Shown here one piece after another: positions 44,890 to 53,527 of a DNA stretch of 64,000 bases; position 1 is the stretch's first letter, and the number at the start of each line of letters is the position of its first letter. The stretch covers positions 61,491-125,490 of the forward strand of contig JAFDVL010000041.1 in assembly GCA_018268995.1 (NCBI GenBank), written 5' to 3'. Made by a program: the position numbers and the translations under genes. A model generated the notes under the pieces. That model was not told where the DNA came from. It was given only the letters and a program-made list of their open reading frames with translations, and did no database searches. Source of the DNA: Acidobacteriota bacterium. Lineage in GTDB: Bacteria; Acidobacteriota; Blastocatellia; RBC074.

Positions 44890-46370
44890 CCGACATTTTC
44901 AATCTCTCCCTCGCAGGTCGTGCGGCGGCGGAAGCACTCGAATACAACAGCGCAGACGGCGCAACGGCAATGCTAACCTTCGGCAACATAGACGCACGCA
45001 GCAATGCGATGGCGCGGGTGTTGACACAGCGTGGCGTCGTGCGCGGAGATCGGCTCGGTTTCTTTTTGCCGAATTGTGTGGAATTCATTGATCTGTTTCT
45101 GGCGTGCGTCAAACTGGGCGTGATTGTTGTGCCGATCAATGTGTTATACCGCGAACGCGAGATCACGCATATCATTTCGGATGCGGAGCCAAAAGCGGTG
45201 GTCACGACCGAAGACCTGGCGCAATTCATTCCGGCGGGAACGAACGTTTGGCGTATTGCGGAACTCGCCGCAGCCGCATCAACACAGGCGGCAACGCGCG
45301 TTTGGACAGCGATTGACGGCGATGATCCGGCGGCGATTGTGTATACCTCCGGCACGACGGGCAAGTCGAAAGGCGCGGTGCTGACGCACAACAATTTTGC
45401 GGCGAACGCGGTCAACGTGATGACTTGTTGGCGCATCTCGAGCGAAGATCGTTACCTTGCAGTCCTGCCGCTTTTTCACGTGCATGGCCTCGGCAATGGC
45501 GTGCATGCGTGGTTGGCGAGCGGGTGCAAAATGAAGCTCGTCGAAAAATTCGACATCAAGCGTGCGCCGGATTGGTTTACAGAATTTCAGCCGACGTTGT
45601 TTTTCGGTGTGCCGACGGTGTATGTGCGGTTGCTGGAATTGCCGGAGGGGGTGGCGCAGCGCATCGGCGAAAAGATGCGGTTGTTTGTGTGCGGCTCTGC
45701 GCCCTTGCCTGCACAGACGCTCGAAGAGTTTCAAGCCAAATTCGGCCATCGTATTTTGGAACGCTATGGAATGAGCGAGACATTGATGAATATTAGCAAT
45801 CCGTATGAAGGCGAACGACGTGCGGGCGCGGTGGGCTTGCCGTTTCCGGGCGTTTCGGTACGGATTCTGAATCACGAAAAACAACCTGTAACCGAAGGCG
45901 AAATTGGCGAAGTGTTCGTCAAAGGCCCGAACGTTTGTGCGGGCTATTGGCGCAGACCAGACGCTACGGCGGAGTCATTTTTTGTCGAGCCGGATGGCAG
46001 GTGGTTTCGGACTGGTGATCTGGGCCAGCGTTCTGAAGATGGTTATTACACGTTGTGTGGGCGACGCACGGATTTGATTATTTCGGGCGGTTTCAATATT
46101 TATCCGCGCGAGATCGAAGAAGTCCTGCTGGAACAGCCGGGCGTGCGCGAAGTCGTTGTCTGCGGCGTGCCAGATGAGCGACGTGGCGAACTGCCTGTGG
46201 CTTACGTCGTGGCAGATGATTCGTTTGATGAAGCGCAAGCTGAAGCTGCCTGCCGACAATCCCTGGCTTCCTTCAAAATCCCCCGTGCATTCGTGCAAGT
46301 AGAGAATTTGCCACGGACAGCGCTGGGGAAAATTCAGAAACATTTGCTACCGAAATGGGAATCTCGATGA
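44880..46370 (+). CDS. matB: Malonyl-CoA synthetase-like acyl-CoA ligase
   Basis: 496-residue adenylate-forming enzyme that activates an acid to its CoA thioester. The ATP motif YTSGTTGKSKG is at about 155-165, followed by LPLFHVHGLGN, ERYGMSE and the FRTGDLG and SGGFNIYPREIEE hinge segments. The catalytic Lys is in RTALGKIQKHLL near the end. The segment around LPLFHVHGLGNGVHAWLASGCKM and the overlap with a MatC-type carrier make malonate the likely substrate. The substrate call leans on the neighbour. It ends in ATGA shared with matC. Confidence 0.83.
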   Translation: MQLTDIFNLSLAGRAAAEALEYNSADGATAMLTFGNIDARSNAMARVLTQRGVVRGDRLGFFLPNCVEFIDLFLACVKLGVIVVPINVLYREREITHIISDAEPKAVVTTEDLAQFIPAGTNVWRIAELAAAASTQAATRVWTAIDGDDPAAIVYTSGTTGKSKGAVLTHNNFAANAVNVMTCWRISSEDRYLAVLPLFHVHGLGNGVHAWLASGCKMKLVEKFDIKRAPDWFTEFQPTLFFGVPTVYVRLLELPEGVAQRIGEKMRLFVCGSAPLPAQTLEEFQAKFGHRILERYGMSETLMNISNPYEGERRAGAVGLPFPGVSVRILNHEKQPVTEGEIGEVFVKGPNVCAGYWRRPDATAESFFVEPDGRWFRTGDLGQRSEDGYYTLCGRRTDLIISGGFNIYPREIEEVLLEQPGVREVVVCGVPDERRGELPVAYVVADDSFDEAQAEAACRQSLASFKIPRAFVQVENLPRTALGKIQKHLLPKWESR

Positions 46371-47623
46371 ACCCCGCACTTGCTTCGCTAATCGCGCTTT
46401 TGCTCGCCATCGTACTCTCAATGATTTCCCGCATAAACGTGGGGTTGGTCGCTATCGCGCTTGCCTGGCTGGTGGGAGTATATCTGGCGGGAATGAAAGC
46501 GGACGCTGTCATCGCAGGATTCCCTGCCAATTTATTTCTGACGCTGACGGGTGTTACATTGTTGTTCGCCTGCGCCGAAACAAATGGAACGTTGAAGTGG
46601 CTTGCGCATCGTGCGGTGCAACTGGTGCGAGGCAATCGCACATTGCTGCCCATCCTGTTTTTTTTCGTCGCGATGGTCATTTCCACTGTGGGACCGGGCG
46701 CAATTGCCAGTGTCGCGCTGGTCGTTCCGTTAGCGATGGTCATTGGAAATCGTGCAGGCGTTTCGCGATTGCTGACAGCGCTGATGGTTGCCAATGGGGC
46801 CAATGCCGGGAACCTCTCGCCCATCAGTTCGCTCGGCGTAATCGCAAACACAAAAATGGCGGAAGCGGGCGTTGGAAGCCACGAAGGCAAAGTGTGGTTT
46901 GCCAATTTTATCGCGCACTTGTTGGTGGCCATCGCAGCTTATGGGCTGTTTGGCGGTTGGAAGAAACAACCATCGCATAGTCCAGATTCCGAAGCTCCTG
47001 CGGTGGAAGACGAAATTTCGATGTCGAGACAGCAACGATTTACATTGATCATCATTCTGCTGTGGATTGTGGGCGTGTTGTTCTTTAAGCTGCATTTAGG
47101 ACTCAGTACGTTTGCGGCAGTAATTATTTTGGTTGGCGCACGCGTCGCGGACGAGACGGCCTCGGTAAAAAAAGTACCCTGGGGAGTGATTCTGATGGTC
47201 TGCGGCGTTTCGCTGCTGATTGCAATCCTTGAAAAAACAGGCGGGATGGAACTCTTTACCGCGATGATTGCCAGGGTCGCGTCACAAACGACCATCAACG
47301 GCGTGATTTCATTCATCACCGGAATCATTTCGACCTACAGCAGCACATCAGGCGTAGTGCTTCCGGCGTTCATTCCTACAGCTCCCAAGCTGGCACAGCA
47401 AATTGGAGGTGATCCTTTAGCCATTGCGCTCAGCATCAATGTTGGGTCATCCATCGTTGATGTGTCACCGCTTTCGACGCTGGGAGCCTTGTGCATTGCG
47501 ACGATCAGCGATGCAACAGAATCAAAAATGTTGTTCTGGCAATTGCTGATCTGGGGCTTATCCATGACGATTGTCGGGGCATTGTTTTGCCAATTCTTTG
47601 CCGGGATGATTGCACGATTTTGA
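46367..47623 (+). CDS. matC: MatC-type malonate/dicarboxylate carrier
   Basis: About 418 residues, very hydrophobic, ten or more membrane segments. The N-terminal half matches the MatC_N dicarboxylate carrier domain: LLLAIVLSMISRINVGLVAI, STVGPGAIASVALVVPLAM and ANGANAGNLSPISSLGVIAN. The ATG at 46367 overlaps the matB stop in ATGA, so it is preferred over the ATG at 46355. With MatB it would import malonate and convert it to malonyl-CoA. No malonyl-CoA decarboxylase (MatA) is in the window, so the product may feed fatty-acid synthesis or be decarboxylated by an enzyme encoded elsewhere. Confidence 0.87.
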   Translation: MNPALASLIALLLAIVLSMISRINVGLVAIALAWLVGVYLAGMKADAVIAGFPANLFLTLTGVTLLFACAETNGTLKWLAHRAVQLVRGNRTLLPILFFFVAMVISTVGPGAIASVALVVPLAMVIGNRAGVSRLLTALMVANGANAGNLSPISSLGVIANTKMAEAGVGSHEGKVWFANFIAHLLVAIAAYGLFGGWKKQPSHSPDSEAPAVEDEISMSRQQRFTLIIILLWIVGVLFFKLHLGLSTFAAVIILVGARVADETASVKKVPWGVILMVCGVSLLIAILEKTGGMELFTAMIARVASQTTINGVISFITGIISTYSSTSGVVLPAFIPTAPKLAQQIGGDPLAIALSINVGSSIVDVSPLSTLGALCIATISDATESKMLFWQLLIWGLSMTIVGALFCQFFAGMIARF

Positions 47624-47749
47624 GCAGAACCTTCCCTTCGCATTTGACAAATCCTGTAACAACCTCAGATCATCTTACGTTCAGGCTATTACCAACTTAT
47701 TCGTAATTCTTAATTGCTGGTACGCATCACATCTAGGAGTATATTAAAC

Positions 47750-49051
47750 ATGACAGACATCAGTCGCAGAGATTTTACCAAATCCAGTTTTGCGCTCGGT
47801 GCCACAACTGCATTGAGCAGCATGCGAGTGCTCGGCGCGAATGACCGCGTAAACCTTGCCCTGATTGGTTGCGGAGATCGTGGCCAACAGGTTTGGGGCT
47901 TCTTCCTCAAACAACCTGACCTGAATCCCGTCGCTGTGGCCGATGTTTATGCACCCAACATGGCGAAGGCTGCCGAAATGGCAGCGTCGAAAGCTGCGGG
48001 CAAAGTTGTTCAGCACGGTGATTTCCGGCGGGTTTTAGAGATGAAAGATGTGGACGCAGTGCAGGTCGGCACGCCCGATCACTGGCACGCGATCCCCACA
48101 ATTCTGGCTTGTCAGGCAGGCAAAGATGTTTATTGCGAAAAGCCGCTTTCGCTGTTTGTGAGTGAAGGTCGCAAGATGGTCGAAGCCGCGCGCAAGCACA
48201 ATCGCGTCGTCCAAACCGGCAGCCAGCAACGATCTGGCGCGCATTATCAAAAAGCCATCCAGATGATTCACAACGGCGACATCGGCGGTGTGCACAAAAT
48301 CACGGCGAGCTTTACGCGCAACGTGGTGCCGGGATTCAAGCCGACCGAAGGGCTGACGCCGGATTGTCCGAAGGATTTGAACTGGGATATGTACCTTGGC
48401 CCAGCGCCAAAAGTTCCCTACGATCCATTTCGATTTCTTTATCACTTCCGATGGTTCTGGGATTATTCCGGCGGACAAATGACCAACTGGGGTGCGCATA
48501 ATCTGGACATTGCGCGTTGGGCGCTCAAGGCCAAAGGCCCGATGGCAGTTGCGGCATTTGGCGGACGCTACGCCATCAAAGACGGCGGCGAAACGCCGGA
48601 CGTGCAGGAAGTGATTTATCAATTCCCCGATGCCATCGTCACGTGGGAAGGGCGCGAAGTGAATCGGCTCCGCGATGAATATCTGGTTTTCCACGGCACG
48701 AAAGGCTCCCTGAGCATTATGCGCAACGGCTTCACGATTCTGCCGGAAGTCTCGAAAGCAAAAAGCAGGAACACAACGCCAGCGATGGAAGGAATGGAAA
48801 TGAAAGCGACAGACGGCGATGCAACAAACCCGCACGTCCGAAACTTCCTGGATTGCGTCAAGAGTCGCCGACGTCCAAACGCTGATGTCGAAGACGGCCA
48901 TCTGACAGCGGTTATGTGCCACCTGGGAAATATCGCCACGCGGCTGAATCGGATGCTGAAATGGGACGCCGAACGCGAAACAATTCTTGGCGATAGAGAA
49001 GCGAACCTGATGTTGTCACGGCCTTATCGCAAGGAATGGAAATTAGTCTAG
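47750..49051 (+). CDS. Tat-exported Gfo/Idh/MocA family oxidoreductase
   Basis: 433 residues. Twin-arginine signal ISRRDFTKSSFALGATTALSS, then VNLALIGCGDRGQQVWGF (dinucleotide site), TPDHWHAIP and YCEKPLSLF. It is close in layout to the truncated gene at the left edge. The ATG at 47750 has AGGAG about 10 bases upstream; the longer frame to 47714 is not needed. It is followed by a long inverted repeat and a GH43-like gene, which suggests work on a carbohydrate. Substrate unknown. Confidence 0.9.
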   Translation: MTDISRRDFTKSSFALGATTALSSMRVLGANDRVNLALIGCGDRGQQVWGFFLKQPDLNPVAVADVYAPNMAKAAEMAASKAAGKVVQHGDFRRVLEMKDVDAVQVGTPDHWHAIPTILACQAGKDVYCEKPLSLFVSEGRKMVEAARKHNRVVQTGSQQRSGAHYQKAIQMIHNGDIGGVHKITASFTRNVVPGFKPTEGLTPDCPKDLNWDMYLGPAPKVPYDPFRFLYHFRWFWDYSGGQMTNWGAHNLDIARWALKAKGPMAVAAFGGRYAIKDGGETPDVQEVIYQFPDAIVTWEGREVNRLRDEYLVFHGTKGSLSIMRNGFTILPEVSKAKSRNTTPAMEGMEMKATDGDATNPHVRNFLDCVKSRRRPNADVEDGHLTAVMCHLGNIATRLNRMLKWDAERETILGDREANLMLSRPYRKEWKLV

Positions 49052-49062
49052 GCTCGTCCAGC

Positions 49063-49138
49063 ATTGCCCATTCACCATTTCACATTGCTCATTCTGATGT
49101 ACAAAACAATGGGCAAAGTGGAATGGTAAATGGGCAAT
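49063..49138. repeat. Long imperfect palindrome of degenerate 7-base words
   Basis: 31-base arms (49063-49093 and 49108-49138, 27 of 31 pairs) around a 14-base loop. The left arm reads as successive heptamers ATTGCCC, ATTCACC, ATTTCAC, ATTGCTC. A second palindrome with the same build lies at 60477-60576. Probably a dispersed fold-back repeat. Confidence 0.75.
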
Positions 49139-49174
49139 ACTTTCTCTGACTGCTACTTCTTCGCTATTTTGATT

Positions 49175-50101
49175 ATGAAGCGCTTTACTTTCCTTCTCAT
49201 CTCTAGCTTATTTACGCTTCCCTGCCTCGCGCAAAACAGCAACTATCTTTTCGCATATTTCAAAAATAATGGTGAAGACGGATTACATTTGGCGCACAGC
49301 CGCGATGGATTGAAGTGGCACGCGCTCAACAATGATAAGTCCTACCTCACGCCGACGGTTGGCAGTCAGAAATTGATGCGCGATCCCTGCATTGTGCAGG
49401 GGCCGGATGGGATGTTTCATTTGGTCTGGACAACCGGCTGGGATGGACGCGACATTGGCATCGCGCATTCTAAAGACTTAGTTCACTGGTCAGAGCAAAA
49501 AGCAATCCCGGTGATGGAGCATGAGACAACGGCAATGAATTGCTGGGCACCAGAAATCCTGTATGACAAGGCTACGAAACAATACGTTATTTACTGGTCA
49601 ACAACCATTCCAGGTAAATTCCCTGAAACACAAGGCTCAGCAGGCAAAGGGCGCAATCATCGCATTTACTATGTAACCACCAAGGATTTCATCTCCTACA
49701 GCAAAGCAGCATTGTTTTATGACGGCGGTTTCAATGCGATTGATGCCACAATTGTGCAGGATGGCAAGCGATTTGTGATGATCATCAAGGATGAAACCGA
49801 ACTACCTTCGCCGAAGAAAAACCTTCGTATTACCACCAGCAACAAGGCACTGGGGCCATACAGCAAGGCATCCGATCCATTTACAAATTCGTGGGTCGAA
49901 GGCCCAACACTTTTCAAGCTCAATGGCGAATGGATGATGTATTACGATATGTATCGCGATCATCGCTATGGCGCGATGAAAACACCCGATTTCAAAAGAT
50001 GGGAAACCATCACCGACCAAATCAGCATTCCCGCCGGACTGCGGCACGGCACAGTATTTTCAGTGTCATCTAAAGTGATGGAAACGCTGCTCGGCAATTA
50101 A
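49175..50101 (+). CDS. Secreted GH43-like glycoside hydrolase
   Basis: 308 residues. Signal peptide MKRFTFLLISSLFTLPCLAQ, then a five-bladed-propeller-type sequence. RDPCIVQGPDGMFHLVWTTG carries the Asp expected for the general base or pKa modulator, CWAPEIL the W-A-P-E segment typical of GH43/GH117-like enzymes, and SWVEGPTLFKLNGEWMMYY a conserved Glu. These enzymes release arabinose, xylose or galactose residues from plant polymers. The start is ATG at 49175; the longer frame to 49130 begins inside the palindromic repeat. Confidence 0.82.
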   Translation: MKRFTFLLISSLFTLPCLAQNSNYLFAYFKNNGEDGLHLAHSRDGLKWHALNNDKSYLTPTVGSQKLMRDPCIVQGPDGMFHLVWTTGWDGRDIGIAHSKDLVHWSEQKAIPVMEHETTAMNCWAPEILYDKATKQYVIYWSTTIPGKFPETQGSAGKGRNHRIYYVTTKDFISYSKAALFYDGGFNAIDATIVQDGKRFVMIIKDETELPSPKKNLRITTSNKALGPYSKASDPFTNSWVEGPTLFKLNGEWMMYYDMYRDHRYGAMKTPDFKRWETITDQISIPAGLRHGTVFSVSSKVMETLLGN

Positions 50102-50104
50102 TTC

Positions 50105-50491
50105 TTACTGACCTGCCACCATACTTCTTAGCCCCATTAAATTTCCTTCGGAGTCGCGGAAGATGCCGACCCAAACTTCGACGTTTCCTAATTTGCCGAC
50201 AGCATGGGGAACTCCGATAAATTCGACGCCTCGGTCTGAAAGCGAATGGAAGGCTTGTTGAATATCCGGCACCTCAAAATAAATCACAGAACTGGGGCCA
50301 TCATTGTCATTTTCCGGCAAGGAAAGGAGCAAAGTAATCCCTCCGCAATCGAAGATCGAAACGCTTGGTGCCTGGTGCAAATGCTTCAGCCCAAGTTTGG
50401 ATTGATAAAAAGCTGATGCACGATCAAGATCAGTGACGCGAATGGAAATCTGCCCTATTTTTGCGAGAGTAAAATCCGGTCTAGTAGACAT
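50105..50491 (-). CDS. VOC family (glyoxalase/bleomycin-resistance-like) protein
   Basis: 128 residues of the vicinal oxygen chelate fold: IGQISIRVTDLDRASAFYQSKLGL is the typical first beta-alpha unit, and VEVWVGIFRDSEGNLMGL the last. These small dimers bind a metal and act as dioxygenases, isomerases or drug-binding proteins. The metal site looks incomplete: the usual first His is replaced by Gln in IGQIS. The ATG at 50491 has AAGGAA upstream; the longer frame to 50569 is unlikely. It is convergent with the GH43 gene, 3 bp apart. Confidence 0.82.
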   Translation of the reverse strand: MSTRPDFTLAKIGQISIRVTDLDRASAFYQSKLGLKHLHQAPSVSIFDCGGITLLLSLPENDNDGPSSVIYFEVPDIQQAFHSLSDRGVEFIGVPHAVGKLGNVEVWVGIFRDSEGNLMGLRSMVAGQ

Positions 50492-50691
50492 TCTGAGATT
50501 CCTTTCCGAACGTTTTTCACACAAAGCATCTGAGCGAATATGCGCCCCTTCCTGATGAGCGTCAAGCAAGGCGGACAGCGCGTGGTTGGCTAAATTCCGC
50601 GCTATTGCTGATAGGGCATTTACATGTGCCCATTGTTTAGAGGATAGTTACCACATAGCGGTAAACATTTGAATCAAAGGAATCCCACGCA

Positions 50692-51456
50692 ATGAAAATT
50701 CTATGCTGTATTTCGGTCCTGCTCTGCATGCTTGCGGTTTCTGGCGGAGCCACTAGACAACAAAACCAGTCCGCTTCACAAGCCCAAGGCAAACCGCCTC
50801 AGTTTGAAATCGAAAAATATCAATTCGGCATTCTAAAACGCGGCCCGAACTGGACAGCCGAAAGCACACCGGAAACAACCAAAATCCAGGAAGGCCATAT
50901 GGCAAACATCAATCGAATGGCCAAACTGGGCAAGTTGGTCGCGGCAGGGCCAATCGCAGGCAATGGTGAGCTGCGCGGTATTTTCATTTTTAAGGCAGTT
51001 TCGCTGGCCGAAGCAAACGCGCTGGCCGCCGAAGACCCAGCCATCAAAGCAGGTCGGTTAGTGCTGGAAACAATGGAATGGTCGGGACAAAAAGGGATTG
51101 GCCTCAAAGTCCAAAATCAATTGAAGGCTGGCATCGAGCCGAAATACACGATGACAAAATACTACCTGGCATTGCTGAGCAAGGGGGATCAGGCAACGGC
51201 TCCCAGTTCACCTGAGAAACAAAACATCCAACTCTCACATCTTTGGTACATTCGCCGACAATTGGACGCAAAATCATTTGTCGCGGCGGGGCCGTTCGCT
51301 GGGAATCAATCGTTGCTAGGGATTTTCGTGATCGCGGCAAATTCCCCGGCAGAGGCGCAAAAACTTGCTGAAGCAGATCCCGCTATTGCGGCAGGCCATC
51401 TTAAATTTGAGATTCATACATGGTGGTCAGCGAAAGAAACCTGGCTCGAACCATAA
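50692..51456 (+). CDS. Secreted protein with two YCII-like domains
   Basis: 254 residues. A signal peptide (KILCCISVLLCMLAVSGGAT) with a Cys pair is followed by two YCII-related modules at about 45-140 and 155-250. Each has the block KLVAAGPIAGNGELRGIFIF or its counterpart SFVAAGPFAGNQSLLGIFVI, then an AEDPAIKAG or EADPAIAAG segment. YCII domains are usually single and cytoplasmic. The two modules clearly arose by duplication. Function unknown. Confidence 0.8.
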   Translation: MKILCCISVLLCMLAVSGGATRQQNQSASQAQGKPPQFEIEKYQFGILKRGPNWTAESTPETTKIQEGHMANINRMAKLGKLVAAGPIAGNGELRGIFIFKAVSLAEANALAAEDPAIKAGRLVLETMEWSGQKGIGLKVQNQLKAGIEPKYTMTKYYLALLSKGDQATAPSSPEKQNIQLSHLWYIRRQLDAKSFVAAGPFAGNQSLLGIFVIAANSPAEAQKLAEADPAIAAGHLKFEIHTWWSAKETWLEP

Positions 51457-52091
51457 CAAATTTTCCAGAAACAAATACCAAATTGCCGCAGTGGACAACG
51501 GATTGTTGCATCGCTGCGGCAATTGGCGTGCGTGTCTTCCGATTACGAAGTTGCAATGCACCTTCGTTCATCCACAGCACAAACCGAGAACTTGATCATT
51601 CCGGCATAACTTTACCTTCCGGCAAGCAACGAATGCCCGGGCGCGATGACAAAGCGCGTGAGGCCGGGTCCATTCGTAAATGCTGTACTTCAAGGATGGT
51701 CGTCTTCAATAAGTAGCAGGTTAACATCGTAGCAAGGTGCAGCTACGGCTTTCCTTTTTGGCTGAGAACGCATAAAAAAGCGATTCTGATTATCTTCCCC
51801 ATCTGCTGAGTTTTGGATTCGGAGTCATTTTACGTGTCCGTTGCAAATCGCATCTTGACAAGTGAACGCGCTGTTTTAGAATGCTGCTGTTTCTGGAAAA
51901 GATCCATTCCCAAACATTACAATCCTTATCCCACGAGCAAGTAATAACCCGATGATGATGAAAAGTAGTTCGGAAATCCTGCGGATTTTCTTCGGAAAAC
52001 TGAACGATGCCGTGAACAGTTGCAATCTGTGTAATTTCAGCTAAGGATTGATCACCCTTTTTTCAAAACAAATTGTTGCCGGGTCTTCGTT
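51457..52091. other. 635-bp region without a convincing gene
   Basis: Short plus-strand frames (51365-51595 and 51420-51716) lack family features and overlap the previous gene. A small hairpin CGTAGC/GCTACG at 51728-51747 followed by a T-rich tract may be a terminator. The remainder presumably holds the promoter of the ATPase gene at 52092. The whole could include decayed coding sequence. Confidence 0.4.
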
Positions 52092-53459
52092 ATGAATGCA
52101 GTACGGTTTTACGAATTTGGTCAATTTCGGCTTGATCCAATGGAGCGGCTCCTGCTCTTTGCTGGGGAGCCTTTGCAGTTAGAGCCGAAAGTCTTTGACC
52201 TGCTCGTCATGCTGCTTCAGCACGGTGGACATCTGGTCGAAAAGGAAACCCTGATCCAGCAAATCTGGCCAGATACATTCGTTGAAGAGGGTAATTTGAC
52301 CCGCAATATTTCGACGCTGAGGCGAATGCTGGAAAGCGTTGCACCGGGCAGTTCATTCATCGAAACCATCCCCAAACATGGCTACCGTTTCATTGCCGAT
52401 GTCTGCGAAGTCAGGCCAGAGAACTCCGCAGAGCAATCCCTCACCAGAACAGTTCCAGCGGGCGGCGCAGTCGCCCTGGATTCTGCGTTTTATATCGAAC
52501 GACGAACCGATGCAGAGTTTTTGGTGGCAATTAAACGGCAGGATAGTCTGGTGCTGGTCAAAGGTGCCCGGCAAGTGGGTAAAACCTCGTTGCTCGCACG
52601 CGGGCTGCAACAGGCGCGGCGAGATGGAGCCAAAGTCGTCGTCACAGATTTTCAAAATCTTGGCACAGAGGCTTTTGCCTCTGCCGAGAAATTATTCATG
52701 ACGCTGGCCGAATCCGTCGCCGATCAGCTGGATCTGGAAGTCTCGCCCAGCCAGACTTGGAATCATCACCTAAGCCCCGGCATTAACTTTGAGCGCTATT
52801 GGCGACGGCATATTTTCCCGGCAATCCCGACGCCGATTGTCTGGGGACTGGATGAGGTGGATCGGCTTTTCACTTGTTCCTTTGGCAGCGAGGTATTCGG
52901 GCTGTTTCGCTCCTGGCACAATAAACGAGCGCTTGATCCTGATGGACACTGGCAACGACTGACACTAGCGATTGCCTACGCAACCGAAGCGCATTTATTC
53001 ATAACGGATTTGAACCAATCGCCTTTCAATGTGGGGACGCGGCTGCAATTGTCAGACTTCACACTGGATCAGGTCAATGATTTGAATATGCGGTTTGGTT
53101 CTCCGTTGATGAATGAACGAGAATGCAGACGCTTCTGGGAGTTGCTGGGTGGGCATCCGTACCTTGTTCATCGGGGGCTTTGCGAAATGGCGATACGAGG
53201 TTTGAAATTGCACGAGATTGAATCCAGCGCGCTTCAAAACGATGGATTATTTGGCGATCACCTTCGACGATTACTGCTCTCATTGCTCCAAAGTAACTCC
53301 AGCCGAGCGGCGATTCACAGTTTATTAAGCGGTCAATCAAAGCTGCCGACCGAGACGTTTTTCAGTTTACGAAGTGCCGGGCTGCTGACGGGTGAAGCGC
53401 CCGATTGCGTGAAATTCCGATGCCAGTTGTACGCAGATTATCTGGCCCGAAATTTATAG
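52092..53459 (+). CDS. Winged-helix DNA-binding protein with AAA-like ATPase domain
   Basis: 455 residues. Residues 5-105 are an OmpR/PhoB-type winged helix (FGQFRLDPMERLLLF, LEPKVFDLLVMLLQHGG, NLTRNISTLRRMLE, IPKHGYRFIA). Residues about 130-400 are an AAA-like (AAA_35) NTPase: Walker A G158-A-R-Q-V-G-K-T165, Walker B PIVWGLDEVDRL, and the late GGHPYLVHRGLCE motif. There is no receiver domain or membrane segment, so NTP binding or a partner protein would be the signal. Its ATPase is paralogous to that of the next gene, 68 bp downstream. Likely a transcription regulator; targets unknown. Confidence 0.83.
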   Translation: MNAVRFYEFGQFRLDPMERLLLFAGEPLQLEPKVFDLLVMLLQHGGHLVEKETLIQQIWPDTFVEEGNLTRNISTLRRMLESVAPGSSFIETIPKHGYRFIADVCEVRPENSAEQSLTRTVPAGGAVALDSAFYIERRTDAEFLVAIKRQDSLVLVKGARQVGKTSLLARGLQQARRDGAKVVVTDFQNLGTEAFASAEKLFMTLAESVADQLDLEVSPSQTWNHHLSPGINFERYWRRHIFPAIPTPIVWGLDEVDRLFTCSFGSEVFGLFRSWHNKRALDPDGHWQRLTLAIAYATEAHLFITDLNQSPFNVGTRLQLSDFTLDQVNDLNMRFGSPLMNERECRRFWELLGGHPYLVHRGLCEMAIRGLKLHEIESSALQNDGLFGDHLRRLLLSLLQSNSSRAAIHSLLSGQSKLPTETFFSLRSAGLLTGEAPDCVKFRCQLYADYLARNL

Positions 53460-53527
53460 GCATGTTATTTTTTCGCGAAACGAAGAGCGACATACTTTTG
53501 GGCATTTAGAAAAATGAGTTATCTGAA

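Noticed and set aside
51365..51716. Short reading frames after the YCII gene
   Set aside because: They overlap the YCII gene end or non-coding DNA, with no recognisable protein features; a decayed gene cannot be excluded.
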